Shown here piece by piece: positions 7,384-13,237 of a DNA stretch of 14,302 nucleotides. Within the stretch, counting starts at the first letter, position 1. Each line of letters begins with the position of its first letter. The notes beneath the pieces are model-generated. The model did not search any database. It was not told where the DNA came from and saw only the letters and a program-made list of their open reading frames with translations. Source of the stretch: an uncultured Ruminococcus sp. (GTDB lineage: Bacteria > Bacillota > Clostridia > Oscillospirales > Ruminococcaceae); contig CAMWUB010000014.1 of assembly GCA_947177345.1 (NCBI GenBank), positions 1 through 14,302 of the forward strand. Reading direction: 5' to 3'. A program made the translations under genes and the position numbers.

Positions 7384-8304
7384 ATGCTGAAAGCAGAGTT
7401 GAAAGATTTAATGAAATTGACAATAGGGCGTAATCACACAGGCATTAAGGATAGTACAGTGCCTGTTGTTTACAGGAATCCTAATAAGAAAAAGTGTAAG
7501 TCTGGCAGTGGCAAAAGTAAGTATGAGACATCAAATTATAACAAGCGTATGCGTACAAGAAGAAGTGAAATCAGGCAGATTTGTTACAACAACTTTCAGA
7601 TTGGGAAAATGTCATCTATAACATTGACGTTTGACCCGAATATTGATGAAATTAATACAACTGATTTAGACTCAACACATAAAGAATTTGATAAGTTTAT
7701 TAAGCGTATGAATCATTATTTTGATGATTTTATCTACATTGCGACATTCTCAAGACAATGTAACGGCAATTGGCATTATCATATGATTTGCAATATTGAT
7801 GATACTATTTCTGAACAGGAGATACAGAAGATATGGAGCATGGGCATGATAAAAAAGAAAATTATTGATGATGAAAAATACTTCAAAAATGGTATGAACT
7901 ATCTTATTAAAAATTTAGATAGCATAAGAGATGAACTGAAAGGGAGAAGTGGCTATAAGCGTTCAAGAAATGCTATGACGGACATAGTAATTGACCTTGA
8001 CAAAGCGGACGAACAGACAGCAGATGAACTTTGTGAAAAGATTATGCAGAGTCAAAAAGTATGGATAACTTATCAGACAGAAAAAAGCATTGGTATAATG
8101 AAAAGGTACATAGATGAATATACAGGTGAAATGTCTGAATTTGTTGACTTTGACAGGGAGTTATCAGATGAGCTTAAAAATAAAGGCTATGAAAGCCTCA
8201 TGATAAAGTCAACATCATATTCGATTGATTACAGGTTTATTGAACTACTACCACCACTGAAAATAGCAGTCTGTAAGAAACAGGCTACACCAAAAATAGA
8301 GTAA
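7384..8304 (+). CDS. HUH-endonuclease replication initiator (rolling-circle Rep-like)
   Basis: 306 residues, with AAAGGAG (7367-7373) 10 bases before ATG 7384. The three motifs of the HUH Rep fold are visible in order: motif I SSITLTF (77-83); motif II NWHYHMIC with H131-Y-H133, the metal-binding pair; motif III MNYLIKN with Tyr173 as candidate nucleophile and Lys176. A basic YKRSRN (191-196) follows, as in many plasmid and phage Reps. The family nicks one strand at an origin hairpin, stays linked to the 5' end through tyrosine and starts rolling-circle replication. The basic N-terminus (about 30-60) may bind DNA, and the C-terminal about 100 residues are not assigned. It sits behind an inactive paralogue and an iteron-like region. 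A transposase or relaxase of the same superfamily is possible, but the context favours replication. Confidence 0.85.
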   Translation: MLKAELKDLMKLTIGRNHTGIKDSTVPVVYRNPNKKKCKSGSGKSKYETSNYNKRMRTRRSEIRQICYNNFQIGKMSSITLTFDPNIDEINTTDLDSTHKEFDKFIKRMNHYFDDFIYIATFSRQCNGNWHYHMICNIDDTISEQEIQKIWSMGMIKKKIIDDEKYFKNGMNYLIKNLDSIRDELKGRSGYKRSRNAMTDIVIDLDKADEQTADELCEKIMQSQKVWITYQTEKSIGIMKRYIDEYTGEMSEFVDFDRELSDELKNKGYESLMIKSTSYSIDYRFIELLPPLKIAVCKKQATPKIE

Positions 8305-8399
8305 TACTACCACATATAAGACATTATGTGTATATACAACAAATCTCCACCACTCACACTGTACCTCAGATGAGAGGGAGATATAAATAAAGAAAATAA
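8305..8399 (+). other. Structured intergenic region after rep
   Basis: No gene. It contains a small hairpin CACATA (8311-8316) / TATGTG (8325-8330) and a two-part hairpin: outer stem ATCTCC (8343-8348) / GGAGAT (8377-8382), inner stem CTCA (8353-8356) / TGAG (8371-8374) with a 14-base loop. Neither is followed by a T-run, so terminator function is unlikely. Possible roles are a second-strand origin, a nick site or mRNA processing. Confidence 0.45.
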
Positions 8400-8429
8400 A
8401 TCATATTATGGACAAGGCATTCATAATAT
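8400..8429 (+). promoter_or_regulatory. Candidate sigma-E-type (mother-cell) promoter with SpoIIID-box-like spacer
   Basis: TCATATT (8401-8407) matches the sporulation sigma-E -35 consensus KMATATT at all seven positions. After 14 bases, CATAATAT (8422-8429) matches the -10 consensus CATACAMT at six of eight. Within the spacer, ATGGACAAGG (8408-8417) matches the SpoIIID box WWRRACARNY at nine of ten. Transcription would begin near 8436, about 20 bases before the ribosome-binding site of the 49-aa gene. In AT-rich DNA each match alone is weak; the interest comes from their nesting and from the element sitting in spoIIID. Confidence 0.4.
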
Positions 8430-8467
8430 TGAATGAAAGAAATTTATTATAAACAAAGGAGACTAAA

Positions 8468-8617
8468 ATGAAAAATACATATACATTTGTGAACACACAG
8501 ACCACCAAGGAACAGCTTATTAAGTTTACCAAGGAGCTTGAAAAAATAATAGCTGTCGCATTTGAACGACAGGTAGATATTAATAATACAACAGATAAAA
8601 TCCCTGAAAAAGTATAA
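8468..8617 (+). CDS. 49-residue protein, candidate recombination directionality factor
   Basis: ATG 8468 follows AAAGGAG (8455-8461) by 6 bases, a near-ideal initiation site, and the frame is open to TAA at 8615. The protein reads MKNTYTFVNTQTTKEQLIKF and continues with TKELEKIIAVAFERQ, then a polar tail ending in DKIPEKV. The middle is an amphipathic helix and the ends are probably flexible. No family is recognised. It lies 79 bases upstream of the large serine recombinase gene on the same strand, and no terminator is visible between them. Small proteins encoded next to serine integrases sometimes switch them from integration to excision (for example SprB of SP-beta). That role is inferred from position and size only. 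Confidence 0.68.
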   Translation: MKNTYTFVNTQTTKEQLIKFTKELEKIIAVAFERQVDINNTTDKIPEKV

Positions 8618-8632
8618 TTATAAAAATTCACA

Positions 8633-8665
8633 AAGCGTTAACAAAATTATAATTGATAAGCGTTA
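8633..8665 (+). repeat. AAGCGTTA direct repeat upstream of the recombinase
   Basis: Two exact copies of the 8-mer AAGCGTTA, at 8633-8640 and 8658-8665, start 25 bases apart. The second overlaps a TATAAT at 8664-8669. They could be regulator sites at a recombinase promoter or part of an attachment-site arm. No -35 at standard spacing was found. Confidence 0.45.
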
Positions 8666-8696
8666 TAATATTTAATTCAAAGGGGGAATGATATTT

Positions 8697-10178
8697 GTGA
8701 ATAATGTAGTTGCATATTGTCGAGTATCTACTAATAAAGAAGACCAGCTTAACTCATTTGAGGCACAAAAGAGCTTTTTTACTGAATATGCCCGACACAA
8801 TAATTATAATCTTGTACATATTTATGCAGATGAGGGCATAACAGGTACATCAAGGAAAAAAAGAGAAGAATTTAACAAAATGATGGACGACAGTAAAAAA
8901 GGTGTATTTGAATGTGTGCTTGTAAAAGATGTATCAAGGCTTGCACGTAACACTGTTGATTTTTTGCAGAGCATACGCCAGTTGAAAGCACTTGATATTA
9001 ATGTTAAGTTTATCACTGCAAATATGGACATAATTGAAAGTAATGAGTTTATGTTGACCATGTTTGCAGCGTTGGCACAGGAAGAATCAGCCAATATGTC
9101 CAAGCGTGTGAAATTTGGTAAGAGTATCAATGCAGAAAAGGGCAAAGTACCTAATCTTTGCTTTGGCTACATCAAGATTAAAGGCGACTACTTTAATTTA
9201 AAGATAAATGAAGCAGAGGCGGAAATTGTAAAAGAAATTTTCGATTTATACGTCAATAAAGGTTATGGCACTCACAAGATTGCAAAGACACTTAATAGTC
9301 GTGGACTTACAAGTTTAAGAGGTGTTCCGTGGTCTGTAACGGCAGTAAGCAGGATATTGAAAAATAAGATATATGCAGGGTATGTCATCAATGGTAAGAC
9401 AGAAGTTAAAGATTTTATTGAAAAAACACGTATCATTAAAGATGAATCACAGTGGTTTGAAGTTGAAAAGCCTGATTTGAGGATAATACCTCTTGAATTA
9501 TGGAAAAAGGCACAGAATGTCAATATGTGCAGTAACAGCGGACTGCATACAACATTACATAAAAAGCGTAGCAATAAGCATTTATTCAGTACAATTATTA
9601 CTTGCCCTGTATGTGGCTACTCATTCAGACGAATACAGAATAAGCGAAAAGACCATATCAGAACATATTGGGCTTGCAGTGGGCGTAATCATCATGGTGC
9701 GGACTTCTGTAATAATTTGACTACTATCCCTGAAAATGAACTTATAGAAAATATTAATAGCTACCTTTATTCAATTATAGAGGACAAGCATAAGTCTATA
9801 GGCAATATAATTGAATTTTATAAGCAGAAGCAAGGGACAAGCCCTGAAATTGCACTCACTTCACAGCTTGAAAGGCTTGCAGGTAAAAAGAAAAAGCAGA
9901 TGGAAATGTTTGAGGCAGATATTATTACCCTTGATGAACTAAAAGTAAAGACAGCAGAGATAGACCAACAGATAGCACAGATAAAGTTTGAACTTGGTGG
10001 CATTACATCAATGAAAGATATTGAAAAGCGTTCACGACAATTATATAAAGAATTATCAAAAAATTTTGAAATGTACTCTTCGGTTGCAAATATGACAAAT
10101 GCTGAATTAAAGAATTTGATAAAAAGTATTACAGCAGATGAAAATGGAAATGTACATATAGAATTGAATTATTGGTAA
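8697..10178 (+). CDS. Large serine recombinase / integrase
   Basis: 493 residues from GTG 8697, chosen because AGGGGGA (8681-8687) touches the in-frame ATG at 8688 but is well spaced from 8697. Numbers below count from ATG 8688. The N-terminal resolvase domain (about 5-150) has the catalytic serine in YCRVST (Ser14), the arginine motif VSRLAR (82-87), and AQEESANMSKR (130-140) in the long helix. The recombinase domain (about 155-265) includes GYGTHKIAKTLNSRG and VSRILKNKIYAGYV. A zinc ribbon follows with C306-P-V-C309 and C330/C341, then a coiled coil (about 388-438) that in this class controls integration versus excision. Length and domain order are those of an intact large serine integrase. 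It should integrate and excise the element by strand exchange between attP and attB; the broken spoIIID to its right is the apparent target. Confidence 0.95.
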   Translation: MNNVVAYCRVSTNKEDQLNSFEAQKSFFTEYARHNNYNLVHIYADEGITGTSRKKREEFNKMMDDSKKGVFECVLVKDVSRLARNTVDFLQSIRQLKALDINVKFITANMDIIESNEFMLTMFAALAQEESANMSKRVKFGKSINAEKGKVPNLCFGYIKIKGDYFNLKINEAEAEIVKEIFDLYVNKGYGTHKIAKTLNSRGLTSLRGVPWSVTAVSRILKNKIYAGYVINGKTEVKDFIEKTRIIKDESQWFEVEKPDLRIIPLELWKKAQNVNMCSNSGLHTTLHKKRSNKHLFSTIITCPVCGYSFRRIQNKRKDHIRTYWACSGRNHHGADFCNNLTTIPENELIENINSYLYSIIEDKHKSIGNIIEFYKQKQGTSPEIALTSQLERLAGKKKKQMEMFEADIITLDELKVKTAEIDQQIAQIKFELGGITSMKDIEKRSRQLYKELSKNFEMYSSVANMTNAELKNLIKSITADENGNVHIELNYW

Positions 10179-10185
10179 AATACAG

Positions 10186-10224
10186 TAACGGCATTTGATT
10201 TTGTTTCATATGCCGTTATTTTTG
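10186..10224 (+). terminator. Rho-independent terminator of the recombinase gene
   Basis: Stem TAACGGCAT (10186-10194) / ATGCCGTTA (10210-10218), 15-base loop, followed by TTTTTGTT. It lies 8 bases past the recombinase stop codon. Confidence 0.85.
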
Positions 10225-10233
10225 TTATATGTA

Positions 10234-10262
10234 TTGATTTTCAATAGCATTTATGGTATAAT
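10234..10262 (+). promoter_or_regulatory. Sigma-A promoter of the ATPase/nuclease gene
   Basis: TTGATT (10234-10239), 17 bases, TATAAT (10257-10262). The start site is expected near 10269, about 30 bases before the ATG. The gene is thus a separate transcription unit from the recombinase. Confidence 0.75.
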
Positions 10263-10300
10263 AAAAGCAATGGAATTAATATTGAACGGAGGCGGTTACT

Positions 10301-11980
10301 ATGACAGAGCGTAAGAAAATACCAATAGGCATAGAGGATTTTGCAGAGATAATCAACAGAAATTGCTATTTTGTTGATAAGACACTTATGATTAGGGATA
10401 TACTTGACAGCGGTGCAAAGGTAACACTGTTTACACGTCCGAGAAGATTTGGTAAGACATTGAATATGAGTATGTTGCAGAGGTTCTTTGAAAAGACAGA
10501 CAATGACAACTCATATCTTTTTAAGGGATTGAACATTATGGGAGCAGGAGAGCAGTATCTCTCGCATATGGGACAGTACCCAGTTATCAACATATCACTT
10601 AAAGGCATGAAACAACCTGATTTTGAAACAACTTATGCAACCTACAAGGATATTATAAAAGATGAATTTTCAAGACATAAAGCAATAGTTTATCAGTCAA
10701 ATGTATTGGACAATGAGGAAATGGCAAGATACACATCTTTTTTAGATATTGATGCAGAGTACTCAGAATATAATAAAGCAATTGGATTTTTGGCAAAGTG
10801 TCTTTGTAAAGCATATAACAAAAATGTGATTATCCTGATAGATGAGTATGACGTACCACTTGAAAACTCCTATTTTAGAGGATTTTATGATAAAATGATA
10901 GACCTGCTTCGTTCAGTTTTTGAGAGTGCATTGAAGACAAATCCATCACTTGAATTTGCGGTGCTTACAGGGTGCTTGCGTATATCCAAAGAGAGCATAT
11001 TCACAGGACTTAACAATCTTAAAGTTTATAGTATACGCAGTGAGCAGTTTGGTGAATATTTTGGATTTACACAGGATGAGGTTGCTATGCTTGCGAAATA
11101 TTACAATGTAGAAGAAAAGCTACCCGTAATTAAGGAGTGGTACGACGGATATTTATTTGGAGCAACTGAAATTTACAATCCGTGGAGTGTTTTAAACTAC
11201 ATTCTGTCAATATCAGTGTGCATAAATGCAATTCAAGAGCCGTACTGGAGCAATACCAGCTCCAACAGTATTATTTATAAGCTCGTAAGAGAATCAAGCG
11301 AGGAAACTCGTGGAATGGTTGAAGAGCTTATGAATGGTGGAAGTGTTACAGTATCAGTATATGAAGATACTGTTTATGCAGACATTGATGTAAACAGTGA
11401 CCATATATGGAGCTTTTTATTGTTTACAGGCTATCTGAAACAAATTAATGCTGAACTCCGTGACGATATGATATATCTTACTTTGGTGATACCTAACATT
11501 GAAGTTAAAAGTATATATAGGCGTACAATAATGCAGTGGTTTAAGGAAAAGACAGTTATAAACTCACGGGAAGAATTGTTTAATGCTCTTATAGCAGAGG
11601 ACATTGAAGTAATTGAAGATACAATATGTGACTGGCTTGATGAAACAATCAGTTTCCATGATGAACAGGAAAATTATTACCATGGCTTTTTAACAGGTTT
11701 GCTCTCAGGGTTTAAGGGATATACATTGAAGTCAAACCGTGAAAGTGGTGACGGCAGACCTGATTTAATGTTGTTGGAGCGTAGAAAACATAAACTTGCG
11801 GTTATTATTGAAATAAAGGCAACAAAAGAGTTTACCAAACTTGAATATTGGTGTGACGAGGCATTGAGACAAATTGAAGATAATCGCTATGAAACAGAAC
11901 TCATTAACGATGGCTATCAGAGCATTATAAAATATGGCATTGCTTTCTGTAAAAAGTCATGCATGGTTAAAAAAAGATAA
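10301..11980 (+). CDS. AAA-ATPase-like protein with C-terminal PD-(D/E)XK nuclease domain
   Basis: 559 residues; GGAGG (10288-10292) is 8 bases before ATG 10301. It belongs to the AAA-ATPase_like (PF09820) plus PDDEXK_9 (PF08011, formerly DUF1703) family. The start PIGIEDFAEIINRNCYFVDKT is diagnostic. The Walker A is the atypical TRPRRFGKT (Lys52), Walker B is VIILIDEYD (D181-E182), and the family blocks VLTGCLRISKESIFTGLNNL (221-240) and EWYDGYLFG / EIYNPWSVLNYI (279-301) are present. The C-terminal nuclease core has GDGRPDLML (Asp488) and IIEIKAT (E504-x-K506), so the active site looks intact. The family is heavily duplicated in gut Firmicutes and Bacteroidetes, and its function is unsettled; defence or DNA-maintenance roles have been suggested. 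It has its own promoter and lies between the recombinase and the right junction, so it is probably cargo. Confidence 0.92.
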   Translation: MTERKKIPIGIEDFAEIINRNCYFVDKTLMIRDILDSGAKVTLFTRPRRFGKTLNMSMLQRFFEKTDNDNSYLFKGLNIMGAGEQYLSHMGQYPVINISLKGMKQPDFETTYATYKDIIKDEFSRHKAIVYQSNVLDNEEMARYTSFLDIDAEYSEYNKAIGFLAKCLCKAYNKNVIILIDEYDVPLENSYFRGFYDKMIDLLRSVFESALKTNPSLEFAVLTGCLRISKESIFTGLNNLKVYSIRSEQFGEYFGFTQDEVAMLAKYYNVEEKLPVIKEWYDGYLFGATEIYNPWSVLNYILSISVCINAIQEPYWSNTSSNSIIYKLVRESSEETRGMVEELMNGGSVTVSVYEDTVYADIDVNSDHIWSFLLFTGYLKQINAELRDDMIYLTLVIPNIEVKSIYRRTIMQWFKEKTVINSREELFNALIAEDIEVIEDTICDWLDETISFHDEQENYYHGFLTGLLSGFKGYTLKSNRESGDGRPDLMLLERRKHKLAVIIEIKATKEFTKLEYWCDEALRQIEDNRYETELINDGYQSIIKYGIAFCKKSCMVKKR

Positions 11981-12011
11981 CAGGCATATATGATGATATG
12001 ACCTACATTTG

Positions 12012-12040
12012 TAACTTCTCTTTTTGAGTACCGTACATAA
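12012..12040 (+). other. Right attachment junction (attR-like) within spoIIID
   Basis: SpoIIID-coding sequence begins at AGT ACC GTA CAT (from 12027). Immediately to the left is unrelated sequence with a stop codon in the same frame (TAA, 12012-12014). The preceding codon in SpoIIID is normally Lys, and TTG (12024-12026) retains only its final G, so the crossover is within or just before GAGTACCGTAC. The matching left junction is outside the window, so the exact core cannot be read. Confidence 0.6.
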
Positions 12041-12200
12041 AGATGTAAGTGAACGTCTTAAAAAAGAGAATCCGGCACTTTATGCACAGGTTAAGGATAT
12101 ACTCGAAATAAACAAACAGGAACGTCATATCCGTGGTGGTATGGCTACCAAACTAAAATACGAAAAGATTGCAGAAAATAAAGTAAAATATAAATACTGA
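12027..12200 (+). pseudogene. spoIIID: 3' part of interrupted spoIIID (sporulation transcription factor)
   Basis: The frame is open for 57 codons to TGA at 12198 and reads STVHKDVSERL, then NPALYAQVKDIL, then RHIRGGMATKLKYEKI. These match the C-terminal two thirds of SpoIIID (in B. subtilis: STVHKDLTERL, NPDLANEVKEIL, RHLRGGEATKLKY). SpoIIID is the mother-cell DNA-binding protein that, under sigma-E, modulates the sporulation programme. The N-terminal part and the first half of the helix-turn-helix are missing. The only possible start is a TTG at 12024 without a ribosome-binding site. The remaining codons show no frameshift or stop and the terminator is intact, so loss is recent or the gene can be restored by excision. 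I call it interrupted, with the 5' part predicted left of the window. A simple decayed remnant is the alternative. Confidence 0.87.
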
Positions 12201-12203
12201 TAA

Positions 12204-12233
12204 AAAAGGACTGTCCGGTGTGGCAGTCCTTTT
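12204..12233 (+). terminator. Rho-independent terminator of spoIIID
   Basis: Perfect 10-bp stem AAAAGGACTG (12204-12213) / CAGTCCTTTT (12224-12233) with a 10-base loop, starting 4 bases past the stop codon. The T-rich right arm supplies the U tract. Confidence 0.82.
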
Positions 12234-12255
12234 AATCTATATGAAAAACAGTATC

Positions 12256-12301
12256 CTGATTTATGCCCTCAGTTCCGAAGCAATTCACGGGCATAAATCA
12301 G
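12256..12301. repeat. 13-bp perfect inverted repeat in a non-coding gap
   Basis: CTGATTTATGCCC (12256-12268) / GGGCATAAATCAG (12289-12301) with a 20-base loop, and no T-run on either side. It lies between the spoIIID terminator and a promoter-like sequence at 12468. It could be an mRNA structure, a regulator site or a mobile repeat end. From here to about 12467 I see no gene. Confidence 0.6.
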
Positions 12302-12467
12302 CCACTCCAGAACGGCATCTATCAGAAATCTCTGCTTATCTTATTCTATGCAGAATATCTTAAAATGCAACAAGGAAATTTATTACATTCTCACTTTACT
12401 ATCACAATTGTAACGTCTCTGTAACTGAATGGAATATTTTCGTAAACAAAACGGTACTTTTCTGTTA

Positions 12468-12496
12468 TTGCAATTTTATCCCATATGTATTATAAT
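12468..12496 (+). promoter_or_regulatory. Sigma-A promoter of candidate small RNA / yjdF leader
   Basis: TTGCAA (12468-12473), 17 bases, TATAAT (12491-12496). The transcript should start near 12503. Nothing coding follows for over 250 bases; instead a hairpin and a terminator-like stem appear. Confidence 0.65.
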
Positions 12497-12502
12497 ATAA
12501 TC

Positions 12503-12616
12503 ATAACAGGATTAAACATAATCAATAAAAAAATTCCACTGCATCACACAATGCAGTTCCTTACACACACCTATATAAAGAAAACTGTCAGCTTTAAAAC
12601 CGACAGTTTTCTTTAT
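12503..12616 (+). ncRNA. Candidate small RNA of about 115 nt
   Basis: The segment is bounded by a promoter (12468-12496) and a strong terminator hairpin (12577-12614). Inside is a clean hairpin ACTGCAT (12538-12544) / ATGCAGT (12551-12557) with loop CACACA, flanked by an A-rich single-stranded stretch (12524-12533). No reading frame with a ribosome-binding site is present. It may be an independent small RNA or an attenuated leader for the downstream yjdF riboswitch and gene. No known RNA family is recognised. Confidence 0.45.
12577..12614 (+). terminator. Rho-independent terminator / attenuator ahead of the yjdF riboswitch
   Basis: Perfect 13-bp stem AAAGAAAACTGTC (12577-12589) / GACAGTTTTCTTT (12602-12614) with a 12-base loop. 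The right arm is T-rich and the left arm A-rich, so it can act on both strands. It follows the promoter at 12468 by about 80 bases and precedes yjdF. Confidence 0.75.
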
Positions 12617-12637
12617 TATAAATGACAAGGATAAAAA

Positions 12638-12757
12638 CACAACGTGTACATACACAGAGCCGGTAGGTAGTCCGGACGCATTTCTTTAAATGTAAGTAAC
12701 CTTCCTCCTTAGGTCGTCCGTTTCTTGTCTTGATATTATTTAAAGGAGGGCGTTTCT
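12638..12757 (+). promoter_or_regulatory. yjdF riboswitch (azaaromatic-sensing RNA)
   Basis: This is the leader of a yjdF gene and it carries the expected elements: short stem GTGT/ACAC (12644-12655); the conserved stretch AGAGCCGGTAGGTAGTCCGG (12656-12675), where CCGG can pair with CCGG; hairpin CATTT/AAATG (12679-12692); hairpin ACCT/AGGT (12699-12714); and a long-range stem CGGACG (12673-12678) / CGTCCG (12715-12720). The loop TCCTCCTT (12703-12710) is complementary to the ribosome-binding site AAAGGAGG (12742-12749). Ligand-dependent exposure of that site is therefore a ready mechanism for translational control. The family is known to respond to azaaromatic compounds. Assignment rests on the gene it precedes and on these motifs, not on a covariance search. 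Confidence 0.82.
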
Positions 12758-13174
12758 ATGAGTATAACTCAGGGAACATTCACGGTTTTTTTTGACGGTC
12801 AGTTCTGGACAGGCATTTTTGAAATCGTAACCGGTAATAATCTGACCGTCTGTAAAGTTACATTCGGTGCAGAACCTTTACCGGCAGAAATTTACGGTTT
12901 TATTCTTGACGATTACATCAGATTGAAATTCAGTCCGGAAATGAATGTCACTGTAAAAAAGACTTCCGGAAATCCGAAACGTATTCAACGTGAGGTCAGG
13001 AAACAGATGCAGAATATCGGAATCGGTACAAAATCGCAACAGGCTCTGAAATTACAACAGGAATCCATGAAAATTCAGCGTAATGATTTCCGGAAAGTAA
13101 ATCGTGAAAATAAAAAACAACGTCAGTTTGAACTAAGACAGCAGAAGAAAAAATTGAAACATAAAGGTCACTGA
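12758..13174 (+). CDS. yjdF: YjdF family protein (DUF2992)
   Basis: 138 residues from ATG 12758, with AAAGGAGG (12742-12749) 8 bases upstream. The N-terminal half is a compact beta-rich domain with the family signature TVFFDGQFWTGIFE (9-22) and VTFGAEPLPAEIYGFIL (34-50), then YIRLKFSP (53-60). The C-terminal half is a long, very basic helical tail (NPKRIQREVRKQM; TKSQQALKLQQES) ending in KKKLKHKGH, also typical. The family's biochemical role is unclear; it is regulated by the yjdF riboswitch and is thought to respond to toxic azaaromatic compounds. The basic tail suggests nucleic-acid or ribosome contact, which is inference. Length is normal and the gene looks intact. It marks ordinary Firmicutes chromosome to the right of the element. 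Confidence 0.93.
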   Translation: MSITQGTFTVFFDGQFWTGIFEIVTGNNLTVCKVTFGAEPLPAEIYGFILDDYIRLKFSPEMNVTVKKTSGNPKRIQREVRKQMQNIGIGTKSQQALKLQQESMKIQRNDFRKVNRENKKQRQFELRQQKKKLKHKGH

Positions 13175-13183
13175 TTTGTTTTT

Positions 13184-13219
13184 CCTGCTCCGGAAATATT
13201 TTTCTGTGAGCAGGTTTTT
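13184..13219 (+). terminator. Rho-independent terminator of yjdF
   Basis: Stem CCTGCTC (13184-13190) / GAGCAGG (13208-13214), 17-base loop, then TTTTT (13215-13219), starting 10 bases after the yjdF stop. The next gene's ribosome-binding site starts only 4 bases later, so downstream expression would need read-through or a promoter inside yjdF. Confidence 0.78.
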
Positions 13220-13237
13220 CAGAAAGGAGTTAAGGAA

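Larger units (their letters stand above)
1..12026. mobile_element. Integrated serine-recombinase element (right portion), inserted in spoIIID
   Basis: This stretch combines a large serine recombinase, a HUH rolling-circle-type Rep with iteron-like repeats, a Cro/C1-type repressor, a surface-protein operon and an ATPase/nuclease cargo gene. It ends where a headless SpoIIID C-terminus begins. A recombinase gene near one end and a target gene broken at that end are typical of integrative elements. The left end is not in the window, so total size is unknown (at least about 12 kb). No relaxase, coupling protein, type IV secretion, capsid, portal or tail gene is visible. It could be an integrative plasmid-like element, a mobilisable element or part of something larger. 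The right boundary is inferred from where SpoIIID homology starts and could be off by a few bases. The ATPase gene at 10301-11980 is included because it lies left of the junction. Confidence 0.72.

Noticed and set aside
8311..8330. Terminator after rep
   Set aside because: The 6-bp AT-rich stem has no T-run after it, so rep may be cotranscribed with downstream genes.
1..12026. Classical ICE or tailed prophage
   Set aside because: No relaxase, coupling protein, secretion ATPase, terminase, portal, capsid or tail gene is seen in the window; such genes could lie to the left, so only the neutral term element is used.
12024..12200. Complete 58-codon gene starting at TTG 12024
   Set aside because: There is no ribosome-binding site, and the product would be SpoIIID without half of its DNA-binding motif; an interrupted gene explains it better.
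12270..12345. Leftward frame reading RFLIDAVLEWLIYARELLRN
   Set aside because: Only about 23 codons after an upstream stop, with no start codon; it overlaps the inverted repeat and is too short to call even as a remnant.
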